Origin: Cubamyces lactineus
Taxonomy: Eukaryota > Basidiomycota > Agaricomycetes > Polyporales > Polyporaceae
Length of the DNA: 64,000 bases
Direction: 5' to 3'
NCBI GenBank assembly: GCA_022376465.1
Contig: JACDTU010000018.1
Coordinates: forward strand, 310,001-374,000
A program made the position numbers and the translations under genes. A model generated the notes under the pieces. That model was not told the DNA's origin and did no database searches. It worked only from the letters and a program-made list of their open reading frames with translations. Positions 1-11,329 of the stretch are shown here, in pieces. Numbering within the stretch: position 1 is the stretch's first letter; every line of letters starts with the position of its first letter.

Positions 1-420
1 ACGGGAAGCTGAACGACGAGGTCCTCGATCCCGCCACCGTGATGTATGGGTTCGGCCGAAGGTATGCGTTCACCGTCTGTCATCTGGGATAACGCCATCG
101 ATGCTAACCTTGAGCACCCGCGTAATCCAGAGCTTGTCCTGGGAGGTACTTTGCGGACAACTCGCTGTTCATCAACATCGCCTCGCTGCTTCACGTATTC
201 AACATCAAGCCAGCTGTTGACGAAAATGGCGCTGAGATTCCAGTCAAGTACAACGTGACCTCAGGATTGGTGCTGTACGTACCTGCCCGTATGCCGTACC
301 CGCGCGCCTTCGAGCTCATTCTTCGTCTTGCGCAGGATGATCGAGCCATTCAAATGTTCTGTTCACCCGAGGTCGAAGGGCGCCGAGGCTCTTGTACGGG
401 ATGGCTTCGACGTCGAGTAG
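1..420 (+). CDS. Cytochrome P450 monooxygenase, 3' end only (paralogue A)
   Basis: This is the C-terminal end of a microsomal P450; the rest lies left of the window. Three exon pieces are visible: 1-61, 131 to about 276, and about 334-420. The first ends in the heme-loop start FGFGRR, and after a GT-AG intron the loop continues ACPGRYFADNSLF with the heme-ligand cysteine. A second intron precedes the tail MIEPFKCSVHPRSKGAE, and a TAG stop ends the frame. Intron positions and sequence match the two complete paralogues downstream, so this is the first of three tandem copies in the same direction. Relatives in polypores are commonly labelled O-methylsterigmatocystin oxidoreductase-like (CYP64/CYP5144-type), but the substrate cannot be read from sequence. 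It differs from the other two copies by a normal GT donor at the heme-loop intron. Confidence 0.9.
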
Positions 421-1477
421 TCTGATGCGAGACACCGGAGCTGAAGGGTATTTGATAGATTGTGGCTGAAGTTATGCACAACTCAATCCTCCCAATGCAC
501 TTCTGTCAACACGATAGAGACTGCGGTGGAAAGGAAGGAGACATTGGAACTTGTCAACTATCACGAGAGGCACCCATGAAGATATGAATTCCGGCATTGG
601 GCATGCGTCGTGGTGCCACCATCGTTGAAGTTCATGTGGTAGTGCCACACGCTGAACGTCCCGCCCTCCAGGTCTCCGAGTCATATCCAAGGTTCTCGGC
701 GACCGAACAATCGGGTCGTTTTGGCGTCTCGTGCGGTAACTTGTTTGTGCCGTCGCAGTTCAAAGTGACTGGTGGCGCAGGCGCGGTTTACCGTATCGGG
801 GTACTGTTGCAGCCATTTGGATATGTGGCTCGAGCCACAAGTTGAAATAGTGGCGGCAATACACCGGATACACTCTTGACGCCATGGTGTGGATGCATCC
901 TGCAGGGAGTCGTATGTCCCAGAAAGCTCAAAGTTCATCCCCCCACCTGGAGGTCATGGTGGAACGCCCTGAGGAGAACTTGGAGCCGAAGCTTGCAGCT
1001 AGGAGTCGTGAGGTAACACTCTACCACGCACGTCAGCCCACCATCTACGCGTGACTTTCTATCCCTAGGTAGTGGTGAGTGTACGCCATACCCGCCATTT
1101 GCGTGTCGCCTTGCCCTGACCATATCATAGTGCTGGGGGACGACGCCAAGTAGCCGTCATGGAAGTCTCGAGTCCTCTAGCCGTTGACATTCCTCTTCAT
1201 TCGTCTCATACAAATCACGGATGCTGGCAACTTGGGCCATTACGAGATCCTCGCCACCCCGTGGACTCAGTGCGGGTAGTATGGGTCGCCCAGTAAGTTC
1301 AGCTGTCACCGAGACCTACGTCATGTCGTTCGATTCTCAGCCAACGAGTCCGACCTGGCAAGACTGTGGTCAAGCCACAAAACCATAGGGTGCAAAGGAT
1401 CGTAGAGTCTGTATCGTGGCCACGTATAAAGGCCTCTGTGCGACGTACCGTCCAGCAGTCGCAAGCAGCGCGCAAGG
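421..1477. other. Intergenic region between P450 A and P450 B
   Basis: No gene recognised. The stretch carries sequence shared with the spacer upstream of P450 C; for example 1031-1051 matches 4166-4186 with one mismatch. The duplicated unit therefore included the promoter. Only short frames without family resemblance are present. Confidence 0.6.
1425..1430 (+). promoter_or_regulatory. TATA box of P450 B
   Basis: TATAAA lies 48 bases before the ATG at 1478. The paralogue P450 C has the same element in a similar context 45 bases before its ATG, so the element was duplicated with the gene and is probably the core promoter. Confidence 0.6.
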
Positions 1478-3551
1478 ATGAACATATTCGATTCTATCCC
1501 CACTAGAAGCCCCCTCGAGGCCGTGGCTATCCTCCTTGCTACCGGCATCATCCTCATAGTAGTCCTGAACCGAAGGCGGAATTCTACGCGCCCACCTCTA
1601 CCACCTGGGCCGCGTGGTCTCCCATTGGTGGGCAACGTACTCGATATCCCGCACGAGCAGCCGTGGCGAACCTTTTGGGACCTGTCAAGCAAGTACGGTG
1701 AGTCGCGTGCACCATTGACCCTCGATTAGCTTGCAACTGAAATCTTGTGGTTCCAGGCGACGTAGTATGCGTTTCGGTACCTGGTCAGACAACAATCGTC
1801 TTGAACTCTGTGGCCGCGGCCTCCGATCTGTTGGACAAACGGTCGTCAATTTACTCATCCCGTCCTGTCCCCGTTGTTTCTATCTCTCGAACGTACGTTT
1901 CGTTGACACTGCCTGCATGAGACATTCTCCCCTCTCGAGCCAACGGCGACTGCAGCACCGGTATTGACAACTCGTTTTGACAGGCTAGGATGGGATTGGT
2001 TCATGACTTTCATGCCCTACGACGACCACTGGCGTCGCGCACGCCGCTTGTTCTGGCAATACTTCCAACCGAGCGTCGTGGAGCAGTGGCACCCATCGCA
2101 AACTCTTGAGACCCGTCGTTTCCTCCGACATTTACTCAAACATCCAGCCGACGTTGAAGGCGCCACAAAATTGTGAGCGTCGAGCCACATTCTGACGAAT
2201 CTTCAATCTGATACGATTCTGCGACAGGGCTGTTACCAGGTCACTGCTGAGCACAGCATATGGCTTACCTGCAAAGGACGCTGGAACGCGCTTTGTCGAG
2301 CTGTTGAACGACGTTGAAAACAGCCTCTGTGAGGCATACAGCCCTCCTGTGTTAGCCCTCCCTTGGTTGCGTCGCCTGCCTGCATGGTGTCCCGGAGGTT
2401 ACTGGCAACGGAAGCTAGATTACTGGATGCAATTGGCTCAGAAGACGCTTGCACTCCCGTTTGATGCCGCTCAGGACGCAATGGTGACTACTACGCCGCC
2501 GCTTAGAGACATATGCGCTACGTAGGCGAGTCACTGAAACCTTGACAGAACCGAGGCGACGCGAAACTCGCGATGCTGAGTAGACTGTCTGACAGTCTCG
2601 ATGGAAAGGATGCAGAGATGATCACAACGCTCACGAAGAACGTGACCGCAACCACCTTCCTAGCAGGCACAGACACGGTACTGTCATTCGCGCCGGCTGT
2701 CCGAGGGGAAGGCTTATTTGTGCATTGTAACTTTTAGACCATCGGAACACTCTTGGGATTTTTCTGCGCCATGCTCCTGCACCCAGAGGTCCAAAAGCGC
2801 GCGCAGGAGGAACTTGACGTTGTAATTGGACCCGACAGACTTCCACAGTTCACCGATCGCGCCTCGTTGCCGTACGTGAACGCGATAGTCAAAGAAGCGC
2901 TCCGCTGGCACAATATCACGTCGTTCGGCGTACCTCATAGCTGCACTGCAGAAGATGAGTATCGAGGATGGAGGATCCCGAAAGGGGCCACTATCATGGT
3001 CAACGTTTGGTGTGCTGCTATACTCAACCTCTGCCCGTCAAATCATCCGCTTACCAGCAGATATGCAGGGGTATTCTGCATAATCCTGAACAGTATCCTA
3101 ACCCAGAAGCCTTCGATCCTGGCCGCTTCTTGAAGGACGGAAGATCATACGAAGGCGTCCTTGATCCTATGACCGTGATGTTTGGATTCGGCCGCAGGCA
3201 TGTGTGAACCGTCCGCAGGCAGACGGCATCGATACTGACCTGCAGATCTTGGGTTGCCTAGGATCTGTCCCGGGAGGCACTTCGCAGAGAACTCGCTGTT
3301 CATCAATATCGCCTGCTTGCTTCACGTGTTCGACATTATGCCCGCAGTGGACGAGCATGGCTGCGCCATTCCGGTTCAGTTTCGCGTCACATCAGGGTTA
3401 GCGTCGTACGTACCCCCCTAGAGCCTATGTCAACAGGTCGCTAATTCAGTTTTGCATCCTCGGCAGGACGGTAGAGCCATTTAAATGTTCTGTTCGTCCT
3501 AGATCAAATGCTGCCGAGGTTCTTGTACGCGATGGACCCGACGTGGACTGA
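1478..3551 (+). CDS. Cytochrome P450 monooxygenase, complete (paralogue B)
   Basis: Nine exons: 1478-1697, 1757-1892, 1984-2172, 2240-2483, 2549-2677, 2738-3009, 3069-3197, 3262-3405, 3467-3551. All junctions keep one open frame. The N-terminus has a hydrophobic anchor (about residues 14-30) followed by the proline hinge PPLPPGPRGLPLVGN, typical of ER-bound P450s. The I-helix motif FLAGTDT, the K-helix KEALRW (ExxR), the FDPGRF stretch and the heme loop FGFGRR/ICPGRHF are all present, so the enzyme looks functional. It should use NADPH-P450 reductase electrons to oxidise a lipophilic substrate; which one is unknown. The intron that splits the heme loop has a GC donor (3198-3199). The gene belongs to a tandem triplet and shares all visible intron positions with its neighbours. 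Fungal family CYP64/CYP5144-like is my best guess. Confidence 0.93.
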
Positions 3552-4534
3552 TTTGTCCAGGTCCGAGCACAGAACTGACGTGCTCGTGCGCTCCAAGTGC
3601 AGATATTTGGAACCGGTATGGGCACGACCATTGACCTAGTGATAGAATTTAGACCGATGTAACTGGTTCAAGCAGTACAGGATATTGACAAAGACTTGGA
3701 CCAGGACAGAGATGACATACTGGGCATCCATGAGACGCCCATGACGAAGAACAGATGCGCATCCAGGCATTGATCATCGCGGCGTTATCGATAATAGCTT
3801 GTGTAGGTAGACATAGACCTTCTAGCTGAGGGGCGGTCAGAGGCCGTAGCCTGCAGATACTGTCAGCATCGTGGCTTGACTTCCATGCCTTCTTTCGGCG
3901 GCCCGGGGTTAGGTACGTTGTACTTGGGGTATTGACGCAGCCTCTGCGAGTCGCCCCCCTGAGCTGAGATGGTGTCATCGGTACATCGAGTAGGACCTTA
4001 GCCAGGAGATGAGCTATCAGGATGACGCGATTTCGCGCCGGTAGCAGGAAACTGCAGATCGAGTCATAACTCCCCAAAGACTTGATCTGGCCAAGTGGGC
4101 ATATTGGATGGCCCGAGGGAAACCTGGACTTGGCATGTGCGACCGCGAAGGCAGTACGCTATAAGCGTCAGCTCACCATCTACGCGATTCCTTGTTCTGA
4201 CTATACCGTAGCGCACTGCTGCTGTACGCGGTGTCACGCCTTCCTCGTCGGAATTTCGAGCCACCGACATTCGTCCCATGACATCATCTTTAAGACGCTA
4301 GCAAGGCCATTCTTCACTACTCGCCGGATCTGGCGCACCAGGTATGGGTGAGCAAGGTGCACTTATAGCTGACGAGCGCGTCAGTGGAGTTCGATCAATG
4401 CAAGAATTAGGTTCACCCTGGCATAACTTTGCTCGAGCATTCACCTGTAGCATGGAAATTGCGACGTATTCGTCAGTGGCTGCATATAAAGGTCTGTCGG
4501 CTGCGTACCAACTAACCAGAGACGGTGCTCAAGC
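3552..4534. other. Intergenic region between P450 B and P450 C
   Basis: No gene recognised. The part from about 4160 onward is related to the spacer before P450 B (4166-4186 matches 1031-1051), which supports duplication of gene plus upstream region. The rest, 3552-4150, holds only short unconvincing frames. Confidence 0.6.
4485..4490 (+). promoter_or_regulatory. TATA box of P450 C
   Basis: TATAAA lies 45 bases before the ATG at 4535, in the same position as in paralogue B. Confidence 0.6.
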
Positions 4535-6627
4535 ATGTGCTCCCTCGCGCCATCCCTCATGGGAGGCCCCCTAGAGGCTGTATTGGTGCTCCTCGCCATC
4601 AGCATCATCCTTATAGCACTTCTTAGCCGAGGGCGCGGTCGTGCCCGTGTACCCCTGCCACCCGGACCTCCTGGGATCCCGTTGGTAGGCAATGTGTTCG
4701 ATATTCCGCACGAGCAGGCATGGGTCGCCTACTGGGATCTCTCAAAGAGATATGGTGAGTCATCTTCACCACTCTCAACTTGTGGTGAACTGAGAACTGA
4801 CACGTCTGATTCATAGGCGACGTTGTCTCCCTTTCGGTACTTGGCCAGACAACCATCGTCTTAAATTCCATGACCGCAGCCTCCGACCTGCTGGGGAAAC
4901 GGACATCTATCTATGCATCTCGTCCTGAGCCCGTGGTATCCATCTCACAAATGTATGTCTCACCGACTTCGATACGACATTTGCTATCGCTTCCCGGTCG
5001 AAGCAGCGTCTTCGGTGCCGCTGATCGTAATTTGTTTGGACAGGATAGGATGGGATTGGTCGCTGGTATTCATGCCCTACGGCAATCATTGGCGTCGTGT
5101 ACGCCGCGTGTTCTGGCAACATTTCCACCCAAACGTCGTGGAGCAATGGCAAGCATCGCAGACTATTGAATCCTGGCGTTTCCTTCGATGCCTGCTCGAA
5201 GATCATGTCGGCATTGAGTACGTTGTGAAGCTGTGAGCCTACCCTAGAAGAAGTACCCTTGTGAATTTGGCTGACCCCGGCCTGGATACCTAAGATCTCT
5301 TAGCAGGTCTTTGTTGAGCGTGGCGTGTGGGTTACCTGCCGAAGAAGTCGGTTCGAGCTGCGTCAAGTTGCTCAATGAGGTCGGAATGGACGTCTCTGAG
5401 GCTCTTAGTCCTGCAGTGCTGGCTCTCCCTTGGTTGCGTCGTCTGCCTGCGTGGTTCCCTGGAGGCTATTGGCTGGGGAAACTTCCGTACAGGCAGGCTC
5501 TCGCTCTAAAAGCCTTCGAGTTCCCGCTTGAGGCGGCTCGAAATGTTATGGTGATCCTCAGATGCCTTTTCACCGATGCTCGAGGTTCTGATATCGTTAT
5601 AGAACCGAGACGACGCAAAGTCCACTATACTGGGCATCTTGTCAGAAGCCCAGGACGAGGACGAGCAAGAGACAACCACAGCGCTCACCAAGGCTATTAC
5701 CTCAACTACCTTCTTGGCAGGGACAGACACGGTACCAACGCCCCGCCTTCACTGTCGCTCAGGGTTATTCACCGTTACGTCTTCCACTGCAGACTGCCGC
5801 GACGCTCCTAGGGTTTGTCTGCGCTGCGCTTCTGTACCCAGAGGTCCCAAAGCGCGCACAGGAGGAGCTCGACGCCGTCGTTGGGTCTGACAGGCTACCA
5901 CAGTTCGCCGATCGCGCGTCGTTGCCATATGTCAGTGCTGTAGTCAAAGAAGCGTTCCGGTGGCACAACGTCGCGCCTCTCGGTGTAGCTCACAGCTGCA
6001 GTGCCGAAGATCAATATCGGGGTTGGCGAATCCCGAAGGAGGCGACTATCATGGCTAACGTCTGGTGCGTTCCGACCGCCAGCCGATGCTGAGACACCGC
6101 GACCTTCCGTGGTATAACTGATCTACGCACTGACAATCCTGCAGGGGTATCCTGCACGATCCCGACAATTATCCAAGCCCGGAGACCTTCAATCCTGACC
6201 GCTTCTTGAAGGACGGGAAGTTGAATGAAGGGGTCCTCGACCCCGCAAGCGTGGTGTTTGGATTTGGTCGAAGGCATGTATCTCTCGTCTGCTATACGGG
6301 GGATGTCGCCGATGCTGACTGGCGGCGCTGGTTACCCAGAATCTGCCCTGGGAGGTACTTCGCGGACAATTCGTTGTTTATCCACATTGCGTCGCTACTT
6401 CACACATTTGACATCATGCCCGCTGTCGACGAGTACGGCGCTGCCATTCCGGTTAAATACAGCGTAATCTCGGGATTAGCGTCGTACGTACCTACCCACA
6501 GCCTGTTTCTGAGGTGCCAATTTGACTCTTCGTTCCGCACAGGATCATAGAGCCATTCAAGTGCTCTTTTCGTCCAAGGTCGACCGCTGCAGAGGCTCTA
6601 GTACGAGATGGGACCGACGTCAAGTGA
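4535..6627 (+). CDS. Cytochrome P450 monooxygenase, complete (paralogue C)
   Basis: Nine exons: 4535-4754, 4817-4952, 5044-5232, 5307-5550, 5603-5731, 5793-6064, 6145-6273, 6340-6483, 6543-6627. All introns sit at the same places and phases as in P450 B. An N-terminal membrane anchor is followed by PLPPGPPGIPLVGN. Key motifs are FLAGTDT (I-helix), KEAFRW (ExxR), FNPDRF and the heme loop FGFGRR/ICPGRYF with the cysteine ligand. The frame is uninterrupted and the enzyme is probably active. As in paralogue B, the heme-loop intron begins with GC (6274-6275) rather than GT. Exon 5 encodes a run of acidic residues (DEDEQE) not present in paralogue B, one of the more divergent places between copies. 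Substrate unknown. Confidence 0.93.
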
Positions 6628-6914
6628 CTGCTGACGCACCATTGAGCGGTTGTAGTCAATAGAAGAAGGTATAGATGGTGGCTGAAACATGGGATCTTCC
6701 CGATTATGCTCGACAAAACAACGCTGTGCGATTAGCTTTACGATGTAAACCCTCAACAAAACACGAGAGATGCCACCTCGAAACCCACCGGGCGCTTCCC
6801 AAGTTACGGTTTCTGTGCATGGGTTGCTTTCAGCCGTCGATGAAGCTGAATGATCATGATGTTACAAGCGTAAAAGTTGCGACTCAAGCCTACAGATACT
6901 ATGATCCTTGCAAT

Positions 6915-8438
6915 CTAACTACCCGTCCATCCTTTCGGCTGTGGCACAAGTCAATCATCAGAGACTGCACACATCGAATATCTGTTCGACATACCTTCAC
7001 TTCATCTCCGACGTTCCTCACGAAAATGGCAGGCCGTTCCGCCGTTTTTGCGCCCTCCTCGCCCTCCTCCCATGTGTAACTGACGCCCACGGCAAGCTTG
7101 GTGCCGTCACAATTGAACGCGATCGACGGGACAGGTGCATTGTACTTGGGATACTGCCGTAGCCGTTTCTTCGATTTATGATCCCAGATCGAGACAGTGC
7201 CGTCAGAACCAGCAGATGCGAAGGTATTGTAACTGAGAAACATGAATTAGCACCACAGACCGCGAAGGTGGGAGCGAACCACCTACACAGGGTGGAAAGC
7301 CAATGAGTTGACAGGCCACACATGATCGACATCGTCGATCGTCTGACGGTGGCACTTGAACGCATACTTCTTTTCTTGTGCCTGGGGAGAGGGGTCAAAG
7401 TACTCGACAGCGATGCGACCCTCTACCGATCCCGTCGCATACCCTGCCCAACCAGATACGAGCGTTAGCGCTTGAGCGCATGTACGCTATAGAACTAGCT
7501 TACCCTGGCCGTCTGGCATGCATGCTAGCGCACGTGTCATGAACTTGAGCATGCTCTCACGTATTTGAGCAGGTTGATCCATCTTCCGAATGTCATATAT
7601 GTGGAATAGACGGCTGGCCATGGCGACTACGAGAATGTGGTTAACAAGGTCCATGTTGTACACGCGCTCTGGTAGGTCATGGGATGACTGTTGAGGATTT
7701 GATGCACGGGGATCCCAGAACCGGATTGTCCGATCCCAAGAACCAGTAATGAGTGTGTCTTGAATCGCGTTTAATGTTGTCAGTGCGGGAAGGTGAGTTG
7801 GGAAGAGGCTGACTCTCACTTTGGTCACGCGAAAAGTTCATGCTGGAGATCGCATCGGAATGCTGCCCAAGGTGGTTGATCTTCTCCGTTTGCAGGTCGA
7901 GTCTGTATGGAAACAGTATCCATCTAGCTGTTAAGTTGGTAGAAGAGTACGCTTTCCACTTACTCTCTCACAGACGTATCAAGTCCACCACTGTACGCGT
8001 GGTTCGCATCGGAGAAACAACAAGCAAGAACAGCTGCTCGGTGGTCGAACTTGGCCTTCTGTTCATTTGCCGCGACGTCGTAATACCGAACAGTCTGCAA
8101 AGCCATATGCATGAGTATATGCACAAGAGAAGAGGGACATACTCCGGGAGCCTCGCACACGAGAATCCAAACCACCACTCTACTTTGGACACGAGACGAG
8201 AATGCTCTCCAGGATGCCGTGCCTATACTTGTGTCCATCCTTACACCAAGTCTCATGCAAGTAAACACAACTCACCGTATCCCATGATGATGCAAGGAGA
8301 TAGTTCGGGTTAGTGGGCGAGAACCGCACGGAAGACACGCTATCGAATGGTGGCGACGCGAGTTCGATCTGGTCTAGTTCCAAGACATTGAGTACAAGTT
8401 CCAAGTCATACAGTCATATTTCCCAGCATACCGGCCAT
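6915..8438 (-). CDS. BUB3: Spindle assembly checkpoint protein BUB3
   Basis: A WD40 beta-propeller protein that binds BUB1 and BUBR1/MAD3 at kinetochores and supports the mitotic checkpoint. Eight exons on the minus strand: 8432-8438, 8276-8373, 7964-8094, 7820-7902, 7504-7758, 7287-7443, 6995-7232, 6915-6938, giving 330 residues, the normal length for the family. The N-terminus reads [20 protein letters not shown], a BUB3 hallmark. WD blades are recognisable at [42 protein letters not shown] and [14 protein letters not shown], and the C-terminus is DEVKPKGWTGS. The first coding exon is only seven bases (ATGGCCG) and was placed because it restores the conserved start. RAE1 is the main alternative, but the ends and blade sequence favour BUB3. 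Confidence 0.93.
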
Positions 8439-8948
8439 ATTCCGGGGAGATAATCAAGCACCCGTAGTGTTTCAAAGGGACAAGGAGCGGAGACAGTAAA
8501 GCAGGTGGATCGCAAGTGCGCAATAGCACAAAGCTCGAAGTTCAGGAAGACCCGGCGCGTAATGTCTGTTGTTGCTTGTTTGCATGTATTAGTATCAGAA
8601 GCTGTTGCCAAACAACCGCTCTTCGGGAGCGCCGATTAGGAGCGTCTTAGCCACATCATCTGTGATTTAGGCCCCACACTGCCCGCGCTTTGCATCTTGT
8701 GAGTACTGAATACACGTGAATATTCTGGGTTTACAGGCGTACAATATGTACTACCCCAAGGCACCGTCCTTGTTCGTACCGAACAGACCCCAAGCCCCAG
8801 CTCCAGATGTCGTCTACTACACAGTAGTACAAGAGAAGAGAAGCTGATCGGAGATCATGGGGCAAATTAAACATGGGTACATGTTCTACAACTATCAGTA
8901 CACTTCCGTATGGTGACTTATCTGCATACAGGTACTACAATGGATTAT
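8439..8948. other. Intergenic region between BUB3 and DUF6699 gene 1
   Basis: No gene recognised. It holds the upstream region of BUB3 and the 3' flank of the DUF6699 gene, both on the minus strand. Confidence 0.6.
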
Positions 8949-9776
8949 TCATGAAGCGCGTCCTAGCTCGACGACAAACACTTCACTCCGTTTGCATCTT
9001 GCAGGTACTTCTGATGCATGAGCAGGTCGGATCCCTAGAAATGCGCGGTGGTCTCCGAGAAAGTCCACCCTCCGAATGCCAAATTGGACATTCCTCCCAC
9101 GGTTGGCGGGGTCCTCGCGCACCCGCTTTTCAAAGGCTTGGCGAACATGGTCGCGACGGCGCGCATCGAGCCGCTCGACCTCGTCTGGTCTGACTGATAT
9201 CCGCAGCGCTTTGTAAAGGCCATGGACGACATCTCCTACGGTCACATATGGCAGTGGCTCCGCCGCCCACAGAGGGTCGGGCGCAGGCGTGATCTCGAAC
9301 TCCAGCGGAATGCTCGGCAGTATGAGCACGACTTTACGGAGCGGGAGTCTGCTGTCCTTGGCGCTCGATCGTACAGCGCAATGTGCGACGTCGGCAGCAC
9401 TCAGCGTTCTCGTATCTGGCGAGTACGCACTGCCGAGCCGGATGTGCTCGGGATGGGTTGCCACGTCCCAAAGCAGTGGCGGGAGCCCCGGAAAGGGCAG
9501 CACCTCGAGTAGTGCGTCCACGGACGGGCCATCGGCTAGTGGTGAAGACGCTGCGGGGGACTTGTGGGGTGTGTAGTGTGGTGGCGAGACTGGTTCCCAC
9601 GGCGGAAGCTCAGTGTATCGGGCAACCCTGGGCGGTAAGTGGATTGGGGACGTTTGAGGCGGAGTCGACGGCCCCGGCGACGACGCGAATGAATCCGACG
9701 CTGTCGACGATGCTGGTGACGGCGTCCTTGGAAGGATCGACGCAAACCGGACGGTCTTCTTTGGTCGAATATCCAT
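8949..9776 (-). CDS. DUF6699 domain protein (copy 1)
   Basis: A single-exon gene of 275 residues. The first 90 residues are proline- and serine-rich and begin MDIRPKKTVRFASIL, the KxVRF-type start often seen in this family. The DUF6699 domain follows: LLWDVATHP (near residue 104), a strand with LEFEITPAP, the core YVTVGDVVHGLYKALRISV, then RRVDFLGDHRAFLGIRP near the C-terminus. DUF6699 is a basidiomycete-expanded domain without known function. No signal peptide or membrane segment is visible, so the protein is probably cytosolic or nuclear. A TATA-like element lies about 140 bases upstream. This is one of six family members in the window. Confidence 0.88.
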   Translation of the reverse strand: MDIRPKKTVRFASILPRTPSPASSTASDSFASSPGPSTPPQTSPIHLPPRVARYTELPPWEPVSPPHYTPHKSPAASSPLADGPSVDALLEVLPFPGLPPLLWDVATHPEHIRLGSAYSPDTRTLSAADVAHCAVRSSAKDSRLPLRKVVLILPSIPLEFEITPAPDPLWAAEPLPYVTVGDVVHGLYKALRISVRPDEVERLDARRRDHVRQAFEKRVREDPANRGRNVQFGIRRVDFLGDHRAFLGIRPAHASEVPARCKRSEVFVVELGRAS

Positions 9777-11329
9777 GATGAGGGGTGAAAGGCTCTCAAG
9801 GTACGGATTGTGTGAAGGTACTGGTACGACGGTGGTAACAACAGTAGGCAGTGGTAGGAGAGTGTGGTAGAAGAGGGCAAGGTATGACGAACGGAGCTAC
9901 CTGCCGAAACTGGGCTTATATAGTCGAGGAGGGAAGCACCGTCCGCTTTGCCCTGGCTGCGCGGACAAAGCGAACGTGACTCCAAGCGCAGGGACTTATA
10001 TGGGCACTCGCACAAAGCCGCAGATCTTCGATGGCTTCTACGGCTTCGAAAACAGCCCCTCTCACCCAAAGAAGCGGCCAAGGTCTGCAAAGCGCGTCCC
10101 CGATGTCGGTCTACGCAGCCGATTTGTGTCATAGTGGCGGGAACGTATAGCACCTCGCTCCTAGACAAAGGAACTGGGGCTACCTGCCCTGTCGGCCGCA
10201 CCCATGGACCGAGCAATGCCTTCGACATCGGGCGCACATGCTGAATGCGGGGCCGGGGCTGTAGCTTTGTTCGCGGGGAACGGAACACGAGGCACGCCGA
10301 CGTCACTTGGCGGGAAGATGCTCAAAGCGCCTGAGACATCTCAACATTAGGGGGTCAATGCGTCGGGTGGCGGGACACTGCCCCAGCCACCTCAACCACA
10401 TGCAATGACGAGTCCAGTGTAAGGGACGCTAGCTCCGCCGACTCAGCGTACTCTGCAAGTTGCACTGACGTAGCTTTCGCGGAACTTGAGCGGTGTGGTC
10501 TGCTTACCAACTGCCAGTAGATGTCGCCGACGAGCGGGAGAATATGTGTGTTTCGTGATTGATATGAATCACGCAACTGCGCAAGGACCACAGGTCATGG
10601 CAGGTGGCTTGCCATTTTCAGAGAGCTACCTCGGGGTGCCAGCACATACGTGGGTGAACTACAGCGAATCCGACCGATAACGGGCCCTTCTGCGGTAGAT
10701 CAAGAGAGTACGTGCCAATCAGAGCCGCCAGTCTGAATGTTGCACTGTGCAGGTGGCGGTCGTCAAGTTGTTTGTGCTCAGCCTCGTGCTGTGCTCGTCC
10801 TTGTGAAGTTCCGGCGCTTTCCCCAATTTGGCAAGTGCTCTAGTCAGGGTCTGGACTTCGGCGCCTGGCACGTACTCAGCCTCGAGCTTCCAGGCCGCAA
10901 ACCACTCAATGATTTCGATGGGACACAATAGGGCTTCCCTATATGACAGCTGACAGAACACAATCCCGGAGCAGTGAACACCATACCATCAAGGTTTGTG
11001 CACAAATCGGAAAGCATGCCAGTGCTGTCAGGGTAATCTATCCGTTATTGAGCACCTTTGCATACATTGCGTATCAGATGAGCGTAATCACGTTGTCAAT
11101 ATGTCATGCACAGGCCACAATGGTGCATAAGGTATACGTATGAGCGTTAGCGGTATGAAGTTGGAGATACTGTGATGGCAGAATGCTCATGAAGAAATTT
11201 GTGGGTTTACGTGCGGTAAAAGAGGAGCTGAACATCAAGAGGTATATGGGAGGGTATCAGACGCAGGGTATGTTGGAAATGAAAGAAACCTGTTCAGGGT
11301 ATTACGACAATGCACCGACGCAGATAGGA
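9777..11329. other. Intergenic region upstream of DUF6699 copy 1
   Basis: No gene recognised. The first 150 bases hold the promoter of the minus-strand DUF6699 gene. The remainder has short frames on both strands without family features; one minus-strand frame at 10719-10961 has protein-like composition but no recognisable domain. Confidence 0.5.
9916..9922 (-). promoter_or_regulatory. TATA box of DUF6699 copy 1
   Basis: TATATAA on the minus strand, about 140 bases before the ATG at 9776. It sits in the context CTATATAAGCCCA, and a very similar element precedes the DUF6699 gene at 39911-40578. Confidence 0.5.
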
